64,000 nucleotides of DNA, taken from Citrobacter europaeus (GTDB lineage Bacteria > Pseudomonadota > Gammaproteobacteria > Enterobacterales > Enterobacteriaceae). The translations under genes were made by a program, and so were the position numbers. How positions within the stretch are numbered: the stretch's first letter is position 1; every line of letters starts with the position of its first letter. The stretch is from positions 2,046,001 through 2,110,000 of the forward strand of contig CP083650.1 in NCBI GenBank assembly GCA_020099315.1. The letters are read 5' to 3'. The notes under the pieces were generated by a model. That model was not told the DNA's origin. It was given only the letters and a program-made list of their open reading frames with translations, and ran no database searches. Below, piece by piece: positions 51,258-60,220 of this stretch.

Positions 51258-52643
51258 ATGATGACGGATAAAGTCCGTATTGATACTTTAAGTGCTAATT
51301 CATTACCACAGAGCAATGATACCTTTTTAGCAAGACAGGCTGAGTTTGAATCTAATGTCCGCAGCTATCCGCGTAAACTGCCATTGGCAATTGCCAAAGC
51401 ACAGGGCGTCTGGATTACTGATGTAGAAAATAATCAATATCTTGATTGTCTGGCAGGCGCCGGAACTCTGGCGCTTGGTCATAACCATCCTGAAGTGCTG
51501 CAAAGCATTCAAAGTGTCATCACAAGCGGCTTACCGTTACATACGCTTGACCTTACCACGCCGTTAAAAGATGAATTCTCATCTTATTTACTTTCCTTAT
51601 TACCGGGCCAGGGCAAAGAATATTGCCTGCAGTTCACCGGGCCGTCCGGCGCTGATGCCGTTGAAGCGGCGCTGAAGCTGGCGAAGAAAGTGACCGGCCG
51701 TTCCAGCATCATTAGCTTCTCTGGTGGCTACCACGGGATGACGCACGGTGCGCTGTCCGTGACCGGCAACCTGTCGCCGAAAGAAGCGGTCAGTAACATG
51801 ATGGCGGAAGTGCAGTTTATGCCGTATCCGCATCAGTACCGCTGCCCGCTGGGTATCGGCGGCGAGGCTGGCGTGAAAGCGTTAACCTACTACTTCGAAA
51901 ACCTGATCAACGACGTTGAAAGCGGCGTGCGTAAACCGGCAGCCGTGATCCTCGAAGCGGTGCAGGGCGAAGGCGGCGTGAACCCGGCGCCGGTCGAGTG
52001 GCTGCAGCGCATTCGTAAAGTGACGCAGGAACATGGCATTCTGCTGATTATCGATGAAGTTCAGGCTGGCTTCGCGCGTACTGGTAAACTGTTCGCCTTC
52101 GAACACGCCGGTATTGAGCCAGACATTATCGTGATGTCCAAAGCGGTTGGCGGCGGTCTGCCGTTGGCGGTGCTGGGTATTAAGAAGCAGTTCGACGCGT
52201 GGTCTCCGGGCCACCACACCGGCACCTTCCGCGGCAACCAGCTGGCGATGGCGACCGGTCTGACAACGCTGAAGATCCTCAAAGACGACAAGATTGCCGA
52301 TAAAGTCGCCGCCCAGGGCGAGTGGCTGAAAGGCAAACTGGCTGACCTGCAGAAACGCTACCCGGTTATCGGCCAGGTGCGCGGTCTGGGTCTGATGATC
52401 GGTCTGGAAATCGTGAAGCCGAACGAAGCGCAGGATCACATGGGCTGCTACCCGGCCGATGGCGAGCTTTCCGCGCTGCTGCAGAAAAAATGCTTCGAAA
52501 ACGGCCTGATTCTGGAGCGCGGCGGTCGCAATGGCTGCGTCCTGCGTCTGCTGCCGTCTCTGCTGATCACCAACGCTGAGCTGGAAGTGTTCCTCGATAA
52601 ATTCGAAAACGCCCTGCTGGGTGCTGGCGTGAAGCCGGTTTAA
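51258..52643 (+). CDS. dat: Diaminobutyrate-2-oxoglutarate transaminase
   Basis: A 461-residue class III PLP aminotransferase that makes L-2,4-diaminobutyrate from aspartate 4-semialdehyde with glutamate as donor. Cofactor residues include the PLP lysine K295 in VMSKAVGGG, IIDEVQAGFARTGKL with the PLP-pairing Asp, and GPSGADAVEAALKLAKK. AGGAG lies just before two tandem ATG codons (51258, 51261), either of which may start. It is followed by ddc 15 bases downstream. The first 360 bases are clearly richer in A/T than the remainder. Confidence 0.95.
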   Translation: MMTDKVRIDTLSANSLPQSNDTFLARQAEFESNVRSYPRKLPLAIAKAQGVWITDVENNQYLDCLAGAGTLALGHNHPEVLQSIQSVITSGLPLHTLDLTTPLKDEFSSYLLSLLPGQGKEYCLQFTGPSGADAVEAALKLAKKVTGRSSIISFSGGYHGMTHGALSVTGNLSPKEAVSNMMAEVQFMPYPHQYRCPLGIGGEAGVKALTYYFENLINDVESGVRKPAAVILEAVQGEGGVNPAPVEWLQRIRKVTQEHGILLIIDEVQAGFARTGKLFAFEHAGIEPDIIVMSKAVGGGLPLAVLGIKKQFDAWSPGHHTGTFRGNQLAMATGLTTLKILKDDKIADKVAAQGEWLKGKLADLQKRYPVIGQVRGLGLMIGLEIVKPNEAQDHMGCYPADGELSALLQKKCFENGLILERGGRNGCVLRLLPSLLITNAELEVFLDKFENALLGAGVKPV

Positions 52644-52658
52644 ACGGAGTTGGATCGA

Positions 52659-54122
52659 ATGTCAGACGTAAACCCGATTCTGTCCGGCTCGGCGCAGAGC
52701 ATCGCGGCCTACCAGGACGCTATCGAGCAGAGTACTCAAGCGGTCGTTGAATGGTTGAAGCAGCCTGAGATGTATCAGGGCAAAACCGTTGAACAGCTGC
52801 GTGAACGTATCAACCTGAACTTTACGTCTCAGGGCCTGGGCAACCAGGCCGCTATTGAGCGTGCGGTTGAATACTTTCTGAAAGACAGCCTGTTGGTTCA
52901 CCATGCGCAGTGCGTGGCGCACCTGCACTGCCCAAGCCTGGTGATTAGCCAGGCGGCGGAAGTGCTGATCAATGCCACCAACCAGAGCATGGACTCCTGG
53001 GACCAGAGCCCGTCGGCCACCATCATTGAGATCAAACTGATCGAATGGCTGCGTGAGCAGGTAGGCTACGGCGCAGGCGACGCGGGCGTATTCACCAGCG
53101 GCGGCACCCAGAGCAACCTGATGGGTCTGATGCTGGCGCGTGATGCCTTCTTCGCACGCCAGGGGCACTCCATTCAGCAGAATGGTCTGACCGGCGATCT
53201 GAGCAAAATCAAAGTGTTCTGCTCTGAAAGCGCGCACTTCTCCGTGCAGAAGAACATGGCGCTGATGGGGCTGGGCTACCGTTCCGTCACCCAGGTGAAG
53301 ACCGATGCGTTCTCGCGCATGGATCTGGCCGATCTGAAAGTCAAGCTGGCCCAGGCGAAAGCTAACGGTGAGCAGGTGATGGCGATTGTTGCCACGGCCG
53401 GAACGACCGATGCGGGCGCAATCGATCCGTTAGCGGATATCGCGGCGCTGGCGGCAGAAAACCAGATCTGGATGCACGTGGATGCGGCATGGGGCGGGGC
53501 GCTACTGCTTTCTGAGAAGTATCGTCACTTCCTGAATGGCCTGGAGCTGGCGGATTCCGTGACCCTGGACTTCCACAAGCAGTTCTTCCAGACCATCAGC
53601 TGCGGCGCGTTCCTGTTAAAAGACGCGCGTCACTATGAGCTGATGCGCTATCAGGCGGCATACCTGAACTCTGATTTCGATGAAGAGGCTGGCGTGCCAA
53701 ACCTGGTGTCGAAGTCGCTGCAGACCACGCGTCGTTTCGACGCGCTGAAGCTGTGGATGGGCCTCGAAGCGCTGGGCAAAAAGCAGTATGCCGAAATCAT
53801 TGATAACGGCGTAACGCTGGCGCGTGATGTGGCTGAGTTTGTGAAAACCCAGCCGCATCTGGAACTGGTGATGGAGCCGCAGCTGGCAAGCGTACTGTTC
53901 CGCTTCCGCCCGCAAAGTGACGACATGGCCTTCGTTGCGCTGCTGAACCAGCGTATTGGTGACGTTCTGCTGGCTTCCGGTAGCGCCAACGTCGGCGTGA
54001 CCGAAGCCGATGGCGTCACCTGCCTGAAGCTGACGCTGCTGAATCCTACCGTGTGTCTGGAGGACATTAAAGTTCTGCTGGCAAGCGTGAAGGCAACGGC
54101 TGAGCAACTGCTGAAAGCCTAA
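52659..54122 (+). CDS. ddc: L-2,4-diaminobutyrate decarboxylase
   Basis: A 487-residue PLP-dependent group II decarboxylase that turns L-2,4-diaminobutyrate into 1,3-diaminopropane. The PLP lysine K307 is in TLDFHKQFF, the Asp that holds the pyridinium is in HVDAAWGGALL, and substrate-side HCPSLVISQAA and FTSGGTQSNLMGL are intact. I start at the ATG at 52659, eight bases after GGAG, rather than the TTG nine bases before. Second gene of dat-ddc; the pair is known from Acinetobacter, Vibrio and Enterobacter. 1,3-diaminopropane can be a precursor of norspermidine, but no such gene is present here. Confidence 0.95.
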   Translation: MSDVNPILSGSAQSIAAYQDAIEQSTQAVVEWLKQPEMYQGKTVEQLRERINLNFTSQGLGNQAAIERAVEYFLKDSLLVHHAQCVAHLHCPSLVISQAAEVLINATNQSMDSWDQSPSATIIEIKLIEWLREQVGYGAGDAGVFTSGGTQSNLMGLMLARDAFFARQGHSIQQNGLTGDLSKIKVFCSESAHFSVQKNMALMGLGYRSVTQVKTDAFSRMDLADLKVKLAQAKANGEQVMAIVATAGTTDAGAIDPLADIAALAAENQIWMHVDAAWGGALLLSEKYRHFLNGLELADSVTLDFHKQFFQTISCGAFLLKDARHYELMRYQAAYLNSDFDEEAGVPNLVSKSLQTTRRFDALKLWMGLEALGKKQYAEIIDNGVTLARDVAEFVKTQPHLELVMEPQLASVLFRFRPQSDDMAFVALLNQRIGDVLLASGSANVGVTEADGVTCLKLTLLNPTVCLEDIKVLLASVKATAEQLLKA

Positions 54123-54140
54123 GCAATAAGCTTGTTATAA

Positions 54141-54172
54141 AAATGGCTCCCACATGTGGGAGCCATTTTTTT
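54141..54172 (+). terminator. Rho-independent terminator of dat-ddc
   Basis: A 28-bp perfect palindrome with arms AAATGGCTCCCACA / TGTGGGAGCCATTT, followed by TTTTTT; 18 bases after the ddc stop. Confidence 0.95.
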
Positions 54173-54185
54173 TCTGTCATTTGTC

Positions 54186-54217
54186 GCCCCGGCGGCGCTT
54201 CGCCTGGCCGGGCTACG
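54186..54217. repeat. REP-like palindrome between ddc and dauA
   Basis: GCCCCGGCGGCGCTTCGCCT followed by GGCCGGGCTAC has the GC-rich REP core and imperfect dyad. It abuts the dauA stop on the convergent side. Confidence 0.65.
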
Positions 54218-54218
54218 G

Positions 54219-55901
54219 TTAGATGATGTCTGCCAGCGCGGCGTCTTTATTCGGGAAGAAAGTCAGACGCCCGGCAATCGGCTGAATGCCTGCGCGCGCC
54301 ATGGTACGTAGCGGCTGGAATTCCAGATTACTGATGCGTAATTCACAACCTTCCGGCAGCCGTTTTACAAAACGCTGGAAAGCATCCAGACCACCGGCAT
54401 CCAGTACCGGGACCGCGTCCCACTTCAGGACCACGATGCGTTTACCTGCAATACGTGACTCGAGGTCGGTAAATAATCCTTCCGCAGCGGCAAAGAATAG
54501 TGGGCCAATGACGCGCAATACCAGCACATCGTCCGGTACGTCAACGTTGACCGGCGCCAGACGCGTCATGCGTGCAATACGACGCATAAACAGCAGAGAG
54601 GCGAGAACGATACCGACGCTGATGGCGATAACCATGTCGAACAGCACCGTCAGAGACATACACATCAGCATGACGATGATGTCGTCTTTCGGCGCATGAC
54701 GCAGCAGATCCACCACTTTATGCGCTTCACTCATGTTCCATGCCACCATCAGCAGCAGAGCGGCCATGGCGGAAAGCGGTAACCAGGAAAGTAGCGGCGC
54801 AAGCACCAGCAGGGCAAGGATCACCAGAATCGCGTGGATAACCGCAGAGATTGGCGAGGTCGCCCCGGCGCGGACGTTTGCCGCAGAACGGGCAATTGCC
54901 GCTGTGGCGGTGATACCACCGAAGAACGGCGCGACGATGTTACCCAGTCCCTGACCAATCAGCTCACTGTTAGCTTTATGTTTGGTGCCGGTCATCCCAT
55001 CGAGTACGACGGCGCACAGCAGAGATTCGATCGCCCCGAGCATCGCCATCGAGAAGGCCGCGGGTAACAGCGCCTGTAACGAACTCCAGCTCAGGGTAAA
55101 GTTTGACTCCGGCATATTCCACGGTAATACCAACTGCGGTAGCAGCTGTGGGATACCATTGCCCTGTGAGCCATCAGCCAGAATGTAGTGGAACTGAGAA
55201 CCGATGGTGGCGACATGCCCGCCGGTGAGGTTCACGATACCCATTACCGCACAGCCTGCCAGCAGTGCAGGAAGGTGACCCGGCAGTCGAATCCCCAGAC
55301 GCGGCCAGAAAATCAGGATCCCCAGCGTCACTACGCCAATAGCGGCATCGCCAACGTTGATGGTCGGCAGGGCCATAAACAGCGCGCCGACCTTCTGCAG
55401 GTAGTGCTCCGGGACATGAGCCATCTGCAGGCCAAGAAAATCTTTAATCTGCATGGTACCGATGGTGATACCAATACCCGAGGTAAAACCTAACGTAACG
55501 GACACCGGGATATATTCGATCAGGCGACCAAAGCGGGCGAGGCCGAAAAGGATCAGGAATATCCCGGACATCAGCGTGGCAACCAGCAGGCCTGCCAGCC
55601 CAAACTGTTGCGACACCGGATACAGAATCACCACGAAGGCGGCGGTTGGACCTGATACGCTAAAGCGCGATCCCCCGGTAAGGGCGATGACAATCCCAGC
55701 GACGGCTGAGGTATACAGGCCGTACTGCGGCGCAACGCCACTGCCTATTGCCAGGGCCATCGCCAGCGGAATGGCAATGATCCCAACGGTAATCCCGGCG
55801 ATCAGGTCGCGGGTAAAGCGAGAAGCGGTATATTTTTCTTTCCAACAAGCGTCGATGAGGGCGCGGAAAGGCATCACATGTGAGGAAAATAATCTGTTCA
55901 C
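54219..55901 (-). CDS. dauA: C4-dicarboxylic acid transporter DauA (SLC26/SulP family)
   Basis: A 560-residue inner-membrane transporter (559 in E. coli). The SLC26 membrane domain (about 20-440) has SGPTAAFVVILYPV (signature), GSGVAPQYGLYTSAV, AAIARSAANVRAGATSPIS and many helices; the cytoplasmic STAS domain is about 455-555 with the nucleotide/phosphorylation motif VLDAGGLDAFQRF. It takes up succinate and other C4-dicarboxylates at acidic pH in E. coli. Stop adjoins the REP element; it is convergent with dat-ddc, and upstream of it is the prs unit on the same strand. Confidence 0.95.
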   Translation of the reverse strand: MNRLFSSHVMPFRALIDACWKEKYTASRFTRDLIAGITVGIIAIPLAMALAIGSGVAPQYGLYTSAVAGIVIALTGGSRFSVSGPTAAFVVILYPVSQQFGLAGLLVATLMSGIFLILFGLARFGRLIEYIPVSVTLGFTSGIGITIGTMQIKDFLGLQMAHVPEHYLQKVGALFMALPTINVGDAAIGVVTLGILIFWPRLGIRLPGHLPALLAGCAVMGIVNLTGGHVATIGSQFHYILADGSQGNGIPQLLPQLVLPWNMPESNFTLSWSSLQALLPAAFSMAMLGAIESLLCAVVLDGMTGTKHKANSELIGQGLGNIVAPFFGGITATAAIARSAANVRAGATSPISAVIHAILVILALLVLAPLLSWLPLSAMAALLLMVAWNMSEAHKVVDLLRHAPKDDIIVMLMCMSLTVLFDMVIAISVGIVLASLLFMRRIARMTRLAPVNVDVPDDVLVLRVIGPLFFAAAEGLFTDLESRIAGKRIVVLKWDAVPVLDAGGLDAFQRFVKRLPEGCELRISNLEFQPLRTMARAGIQPIAGRLTFFPNKDAALADII

Positions 55902-55987
55902 AATAATGTTTCATCCATGAGCGCATCATCTATCTAAAAAACGATAGTTGAAGTTGGCATAAATCATACAAATAAATAAAAAGGATA

Positions 55988-56010
55988 AAAAAACCCGCCG
56001 CAGCGGGTTT
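55988..56010 (-). terminator. Rho-independent terminator of prs
   Basis: Stem AAACCCGC / GCGGGTTT with loop TGCG on the minus strand, followed by a T-run (complement of 55985-55993); 16 bases after the prs stop. Confidence 0.9.
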
Positions 56011-56025
56011 TTGAGCCGGGCTCGA

Positions 56026-56973
56026 TTAATGCTCGAACATGGCAGAAATGGATTCTTCGTTGCTGATACGACGAATCGCTTCGGCCAGCATACCCGACAG
56101 GGTCAATGTACGCACGTTTGGCAGTGCTTTGATTTCGTCAGTCAGTGGAATAGTGTCACAGACAACGACTTCGTCAATCACTGAGTTGCGCAGGTTGTTT
56201 GCCGCATTACCTGAGAAGATCGGGTGGGTTGCGTAAGCAAATACGCGTTTTGCACCACGTTCTTTCAGTGCTTCTGCTGCTTTACACAGCGTACCGCCGG
56301 TATCGATCATGTCATCAACCAGCACGCAGTCACGACCTGCTACGTCACCAATAATGTGCATCACCTGAGAAACGTTTGCACGCGGGCGACGTTTGTCGAT
56401 GATAGCCATGTCGGTATCGTTCAGCAGTTTAGCGATAGCGCGGGCACGCACGACGCCACCGATATCCGGAGAAACCACAATCGGGTTATCCAGGTTCAGC
56501 TGCAGCATGTCTTCTAACAGGATCGGGCTACCGAATACGTTATCAACCGGTACGTCGAAGAAGCCCTGGATCTGTTCAGCATGCAGGTCAACGGTGAGGA
56601 CGCGGTCAACGCCAACGCTGGACAGGAAATCAGCGACGACTTTAGCGGTAATCGGTACACGAGCGGAACGTACGCGACGATCCTGACGTGCATAGCCGAA
56701 GTAAGGAATAACGGCGGTGATACGGCCTGCGGAAGCACGGCGCAGCGCATCAACCATAACGACCAATTCCATCAGGTTGTCGTTAGTAGGGGCACAAGTG
56801 GACTGGATGATGAAAATATCACCACCGCGTACATTTTCATTAATTTGTACGCTGACTTCGCCGTCGCTAAAGCGACCTACAGCGGCGTCGCCGAGTGAAG
56901 TGTACAGGCGGTTGGCAATACGTTGTGCTAGTTCCGGGGTGGCGTTACCAGCAAAAAGCTTCATATCAGGCAC
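56026..56973 (-). CDS. prs: Ribose-phosphate pyrophosphokinase
   Basis: A 315-residue essential enzyme making PRPP from ribose 5-phosphate and ATP for purine, pyrimidine, NAD, His and Trp synthesis. It is nearly identical to E. coli Prs. Visible are the GTG start (56973) giving MPDMKLFAGNATPE as in E. coli, the ATP loop with RQDRRVRSARVPIT, the metal histidines in VDLHAEQIQGFFD, and the PRPP-binding loop DCVLVDDMIDTGGT. GAGG stands eight bases before the GTG. An in-frame ATG 78 bases upstream is not used. A probable PurR site lies about 460 bases upstream inside ispE, and prs follows ispE in the conserved order. Confidence 0.97.
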   Translation of the reverse strand: MPDMKLFAGNATPELAQRIANRLYTSLGDAAVGRFSDGEVSVQINENVRGGDIFIIQSTCAPTNDNLMELVVMVDALRRASAGRITAVIPYFGYARQDRRVRSARVPITAKVVADFLSSVGVDRVLTVDLHAEQIQGFFDVPVDNVFGSPILLEDMLQLNLDNPIVVSPDIGGVVRARAIAKLLNDTDMAIIDKRRPRANVSQVMHIIGDVAGRDCVLVDDMIDTGGTLCKAAEALKERGAKRVFAYATHPIFSGNAANNLRNSVIDEVVVCDTIPLTDEIKALPNVRTLTLSGMLAEAIRRISNEESISAMFEH

Positions 56974-57239
56974 GAGAAGAACCTCAGGCATGCGTCCATT
57001 GGTGGAAAGAATCTGCCGAAAACTGTGCGGGCCAGGCAGTATCCTCTCCATGCGGTGTATTAAAGAGCGCGATGCAACGTCTGGAACAGGGTGACGTTGT
57101 CACCGCAACTCAGCTTGCCCGGCTTACTCGTGATCCTTCGTGTTTCATGTGCGTTGGCATCAATTTCTCGCACCAGTCACATACTTTTGTATGCTCCTGG
57201 CGATTTGTCATCTCGCCATCTTCCTGAAACCCGAATGAT

Positions 57240-58091
57240 TTAGAGTAACGCTCTATGCAATGGGGAGAGGTTGACACCTTTCGCCACAAAGCCTTTGAGC
57301 CATTCCGGGGCTTGCTCAAGCACCTGGCGAGCACGAGACTCAGTGTCAAATTCAGCAAAGACACAAGCCCCTGTACCAGTCAGGCGCGACGGCGCGTATT
57401 CTAACAGCCAGGAAAGCGCCGCATCAACCTCGCGAAAACGTTTTCTTGCGATAACCTCGCAATCATTGCCGAATTCACATTTTAGTAACGTTTTTATTGA
57501 CCTTTTTGGCGTGTTACGCGGGAGGTCGGGATCTTTAAAAATCACCGGTGTCGGAATACTGACTCCCGGGTGTGCAACCAGATACCATTTTTCCTCTGGC
57601 TCGACCGGTGTCAGAATTTCTCCTACGCCTTCGGCAAAGGCCGCATGGCCACGCACGAACACGGGAACGTCTGCCCCCAGCGTTAAGCCGAGTGCCGCCA
57701 GTTCATCAACCGAGAGTCCGCATTGCCAGAGATGATTCAGCGCCACCAGAACGGTCGCCGCATTAGACGAGCCTCCGCCAAGACCGCCGCCCATCGGCAG
57801 GCGTTTTTCGATACTGATGTCGGCGCCGCTCCCTTGAGGAAGACGATTGCTTTCAGATGCCGCCTTCATCAGCAAACGTGCCGCACGGACGATCAGGTTG
57901 TCTTCATGCTCAACGCCTTCCACCGGGGTTAACAGGCGAATTTCGCCGTCGCCGCGCGGCGCAATATCAATCGTGTCGCCATAATCAAGAAACTGAAATA
58001 ACGTCTGCAGCGTGTGGTAACCGTCCGCACGCTGCCCGGTGATGTATAAAAACAGATTCAGTTTTGCCGGAGAGGGCCAATGGGTCATCAT
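57240..58091 (-). CDS. ispE: 4-diphosphocytidyl-2-C-methyl-D-erythritol kinase
   Basis: A 283-residue GHMP kinase, the same length as E. coli IspE. The ATP-binding motif is LPMGGGLGGGSSNAATV (about 94-110), the active-site lysine is in PSPAKLNLFLYI (residue 10) and the catalytic Asp in GLTLGADVPVF. It catalyses the fourth step of the MEP isoprenoid pathway, phosphorylating CDP-methylerythritol. Its start overlaps the lolB stop (ATGA), so the two are translationally coupled. Two consecutive ATG codons are possible starts. The prs promoter and a PurR box lie in its 3' half. Confidence 0.96.
   Translation of the reverse strand: MMTHWPSPAKLNLFLYITGQRADGYHTLQTLFQFLDYGDTIDIAPRGDGEIRLLTPVEGVEHEDNLIVRAARLLMKAASESNRLPQGSGADISIEKRLPMGGGLGGGSSNAATVLVALNHLWQCGLSVDELAALGLTLGADVPVFVRGHAAFAEGVGEILTPVEPEEKWYLVAHPGVSIPTPVIFKDPDLPRNTPKRSIKTLLKCEFGNDCEVIARKRFREVDAALSWLLEYAPSRLTGTGACVFAEFDTESRARQVLEQAPEWLKGFVAKGVNLSPLHRALL
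57432..57447 (-). promoter_or_regulatory. PurR operator for prs inside ispE
   Basis: On the minus strand AAGAAAACGTTTTCGC matches the PurR consensus (ANGCAANCGNTTNCNT) at most positions and, as I recall, is the site reported for E. coli prs. It is within ispE, about 460 bases upstream of the prs GTG; E. coli prs has a long leader starting in this area. Confidence 0.75.
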
Positions 58092-58711
58092 TTCACAATC
58101 CAGTTATCCATCTTCAGCTTAATACGCTGGGAGCCGTCGGACAGTTCCATGTTTGCCGGCATCGCGGGCTGGGTTTTGCTGTCGTAGGCGCTATAGACCA
58201 CTTTCCAGCTTTTACCGTCTTTACTGTAGTTCACCTCACTCAGACGATATTGGTCATCGAGCTTGTAATCGGTGGCGTCACCTGGCAGACCAAGGATCCA
58301 CTGGCGCAGGCTGTTCAATGGAATAGGCATGCCGGTCAGTTTGCCAATCATCTCTTCGGCATCGTCGGCGGTGTAATGCTTGCCTTTGTTATCGACAAGT
58401 TCGACGCTGCCCGGCTGCGCATTGAGTTCCAGTTCAGTACTGCCCAGCGGGTTGGTCAGCAGGAGACGATAGCGATCCTGTCCGGTTTGTTGCCAGAAAA
58501 AGCGGGCATACACTTTCTGTTGATCGGAGATATAGGCAAACGCACCGCGCGTCTGATATTGGTTCAGGGCGCGTACTTCCTGCTGGTGCTGGCGCCACTG
58601 TGGCGAGTCGGGGCTTTTGCCGGGACCTTTCGGCGCGTTGATCGTACAAGCGGTAAGAACCAGGGCCGCCAGCGGCAGCAGGCGAATCAGGCGAAAATCG
58701 GGCAGGGTCAT
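58088..58711 (-). CDS. lolB: Outer-membrane lipoprotein insertion receptor LolB
   Basis: A 207-residue lipoprotein that accepts lipoproteins from LolA and inserts them into the outer membrane. The signal MTLPDFRLIRLLPLAALVLT ends at the lipobox LTAC with Cys21; residue +2 is Thr, not Asp, so it is sorted outward. The mature beta-barrel-like half fold contains RFFWQQTGQDRYRLLLTNPL and the closing LKMDNWIVK. The start at 58711 matches E. coli in length; 22 upstream in-frame codons do not encode a signal. It overlaps ispE by four bases and is divergent from hemA. Confidence 0.96.
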   Translation of the reverse strand: MTLPDFRLIRLLPLAALVLTACTINAPKGPGKSPDSPQWRQHQQEVRALNQYQTRGAFAYISDQQKVYARFFWQQTGQDRYRLLLTNPLGSTELELNAQPGSVELVDNKGKHYTADDAEEMIGKLTGMPIPLNSLRQWILGLPGDATDYKLDDQYRLSEVNYSKDGKSWKVVYSAYDSKTQPAMPANMELSDGSQRIKLKMDNWIVK

Positions 58712-58922
58712 AATGATGACAAATCCTTGAGATACGTTGCAGTTATAATTCTTAATGCTAGCGCCGCCATCAGGCATCGTCTACGTTCAAGTTATCTTAA
58801 ATCGCTTAAATTTGTGCACTAAGCCATTACTCCAAAAGGGGTCAGTCTCTTTTATTGACCGCACGCATCCTGTATGATGCACCCAGTCTAACCTTATCAA
58901 CGCTGGTACTATTCCCGCACAC

Positions 58923-60179
58923 ATGACCCTTTTAGCGCTTGGTATTAACCATAAAACGGCACCTGTATCGCTGCGAGAACGCGTAACGTTTTCGCCGGAT
59001 ACGCTCGATCAGGCGCTGGACAGCCTGCTCGCGCAGCCAATGGTGCAGGGCGGGGTGGTGTTGTCGACGTGTAACCGCACGGAGCTGTATCTCAGCGTTG
59101 AAGAGCAGGATAACCTGCAAGAAGCGCTGGTTCGCTGGCTGTGCGAATACCACAACCTCAATGAAGAAGACCTGCGCAACAGCTTGTACTGGCACCAGGA
59201 CAACGACGCCGTTAGTCATTTGATGCGTGTTGCCAGCGGTCTGGATTCACTGGTGCTCGGTGAACCGCAAATTCTGGGGCAGGTGAAAAAAGCGTTTGCG
59301 GATTCGCAAAAAGGTCACCTGAACGCCAGTGCGCTGGAACGCATGTTCCAGAAATCATTCTCTGTCGCTAAACGTGTACGTACAGAAACTGACATCGGCG
59401 CCAGCGCCGTGTCGGTGGCGTTTGCCGCCTGTACCCTGGCGCGGCAGATATTTGAATCGCTCTCCACGGTAACCGTGCTGTTAGTGGGCGCAGGCGAAAC
59501 TATCGAATTGGTGGCGCGACACCTGCGTGAGCACAAAGTGAAGAAGATGATCATCGCCAACCGTACGCGTGAGCGTGCGCAGGTGCTGGCGGATGAAGTC
59601 GGCGCTGAGGTGATTTCACTGAGTGATATCGACGCGCGTTTGCAGGATGCTGATATTATTATCAGTTCTACCGCCAGCCCGTTGCCGATCATCGGCAAAG
59701 GAATGGTAGAACGCGCGCTTAAAAATCGTCGTAATCAACCTATGCTGCTGGTGGATATCGCCGTACCGCGTGACGTCGAGCCGGAAGTGGGTAAATTGTC
59801 TAACGCCTATCTGTACAGCGTAGACGACCTGCAAAGCATCATTTCGCATAACCTGGCCCAGCGCAAAGCGGCGGCCGTGGAAGCCGAAACGATTGTGGAG
59901 CAGGAAGCCAGCGAGTTTATGGCCTGGTTACGTGCCCAGGGCGCAAGCGACACTATCCGCGAGTATCGCAGTCAATCAGAACAAATTCGTGATGAACTGA
60001 CCGCCAAAGCGTTGGCTGCTCTTCAACAGGGTGGTGATGCGCAAGCCATTATGCAGGATCTGGCCTGGAAACTGACCAACCGCCTGATCCATGCACCAAC
60101 CAAATCACTTCAACAGGCTGCCCGTGACGGGGATAGTGAACGCCTGAATATTCTGCGCGACAGCCTCGGGCTGGAGTAG
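58923..60179 (+). CDS. hemA: Glutamyl-tRNA reductase
   Basis: A 418-residue enzyme that reduces glutamyl-tRNA to glutamate-1-semialdehyde, the first committed step of tetrapyrrole synthesis. The catalytic Cys50 is in VLSTCNRTELYL, the NADPH motif is GAGETIELVARHL (about 190-202), and the C-terminal dimerisation helices follow. The N-terminal MTLLALGINHKTAPVS acts as a protease degron in relatives. It is divergent from lolB (211-bp gap; TATGAT at 58872-58877 may be a -10). It is followed by prfA 41 bases later, the conserved hemA-prfA-prmC order. Confidence 0.97.
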   Translation: MTLLALGINHKTAPVSLRERVTFSPDTLDQALDSLLAQPMVQGGVVLSTCNRTELYLSVEEQDNLQEALVRWLCEYHNLNEEDLRNSLYWHQDNDAVSHLMRVASGLDSLVLGEPQILGQVKKAFADSQKGHLNASALERMFQKSFSVAKRVRTETDIGASAVSVAFAACTLARQIFESLSTVTVLLVGAGETIELVARHLREHKVKKMIIANRTRERAQVLADEVGAEVISLSDIDARLQDADIIISSTASPLPIIGKGMVERALKNRRNQPMLLVDIAVPRDVEPEVGKLSNAYLYSVDDLQSIISHNLAQRKAAAVEAETIVEQEASEFMAWLRAQGASDTIREYRSQSEQIRDELTAKALAALQQGGDAQAIMQDLAWKLTNRLIHAPTKSLQQAARDGDSERLNILRDSLGLE

Positions 60180-60220
60180 CAGCACACCAATCTTATTTTT
60201 TACAGGGTGCATTTACGCCT

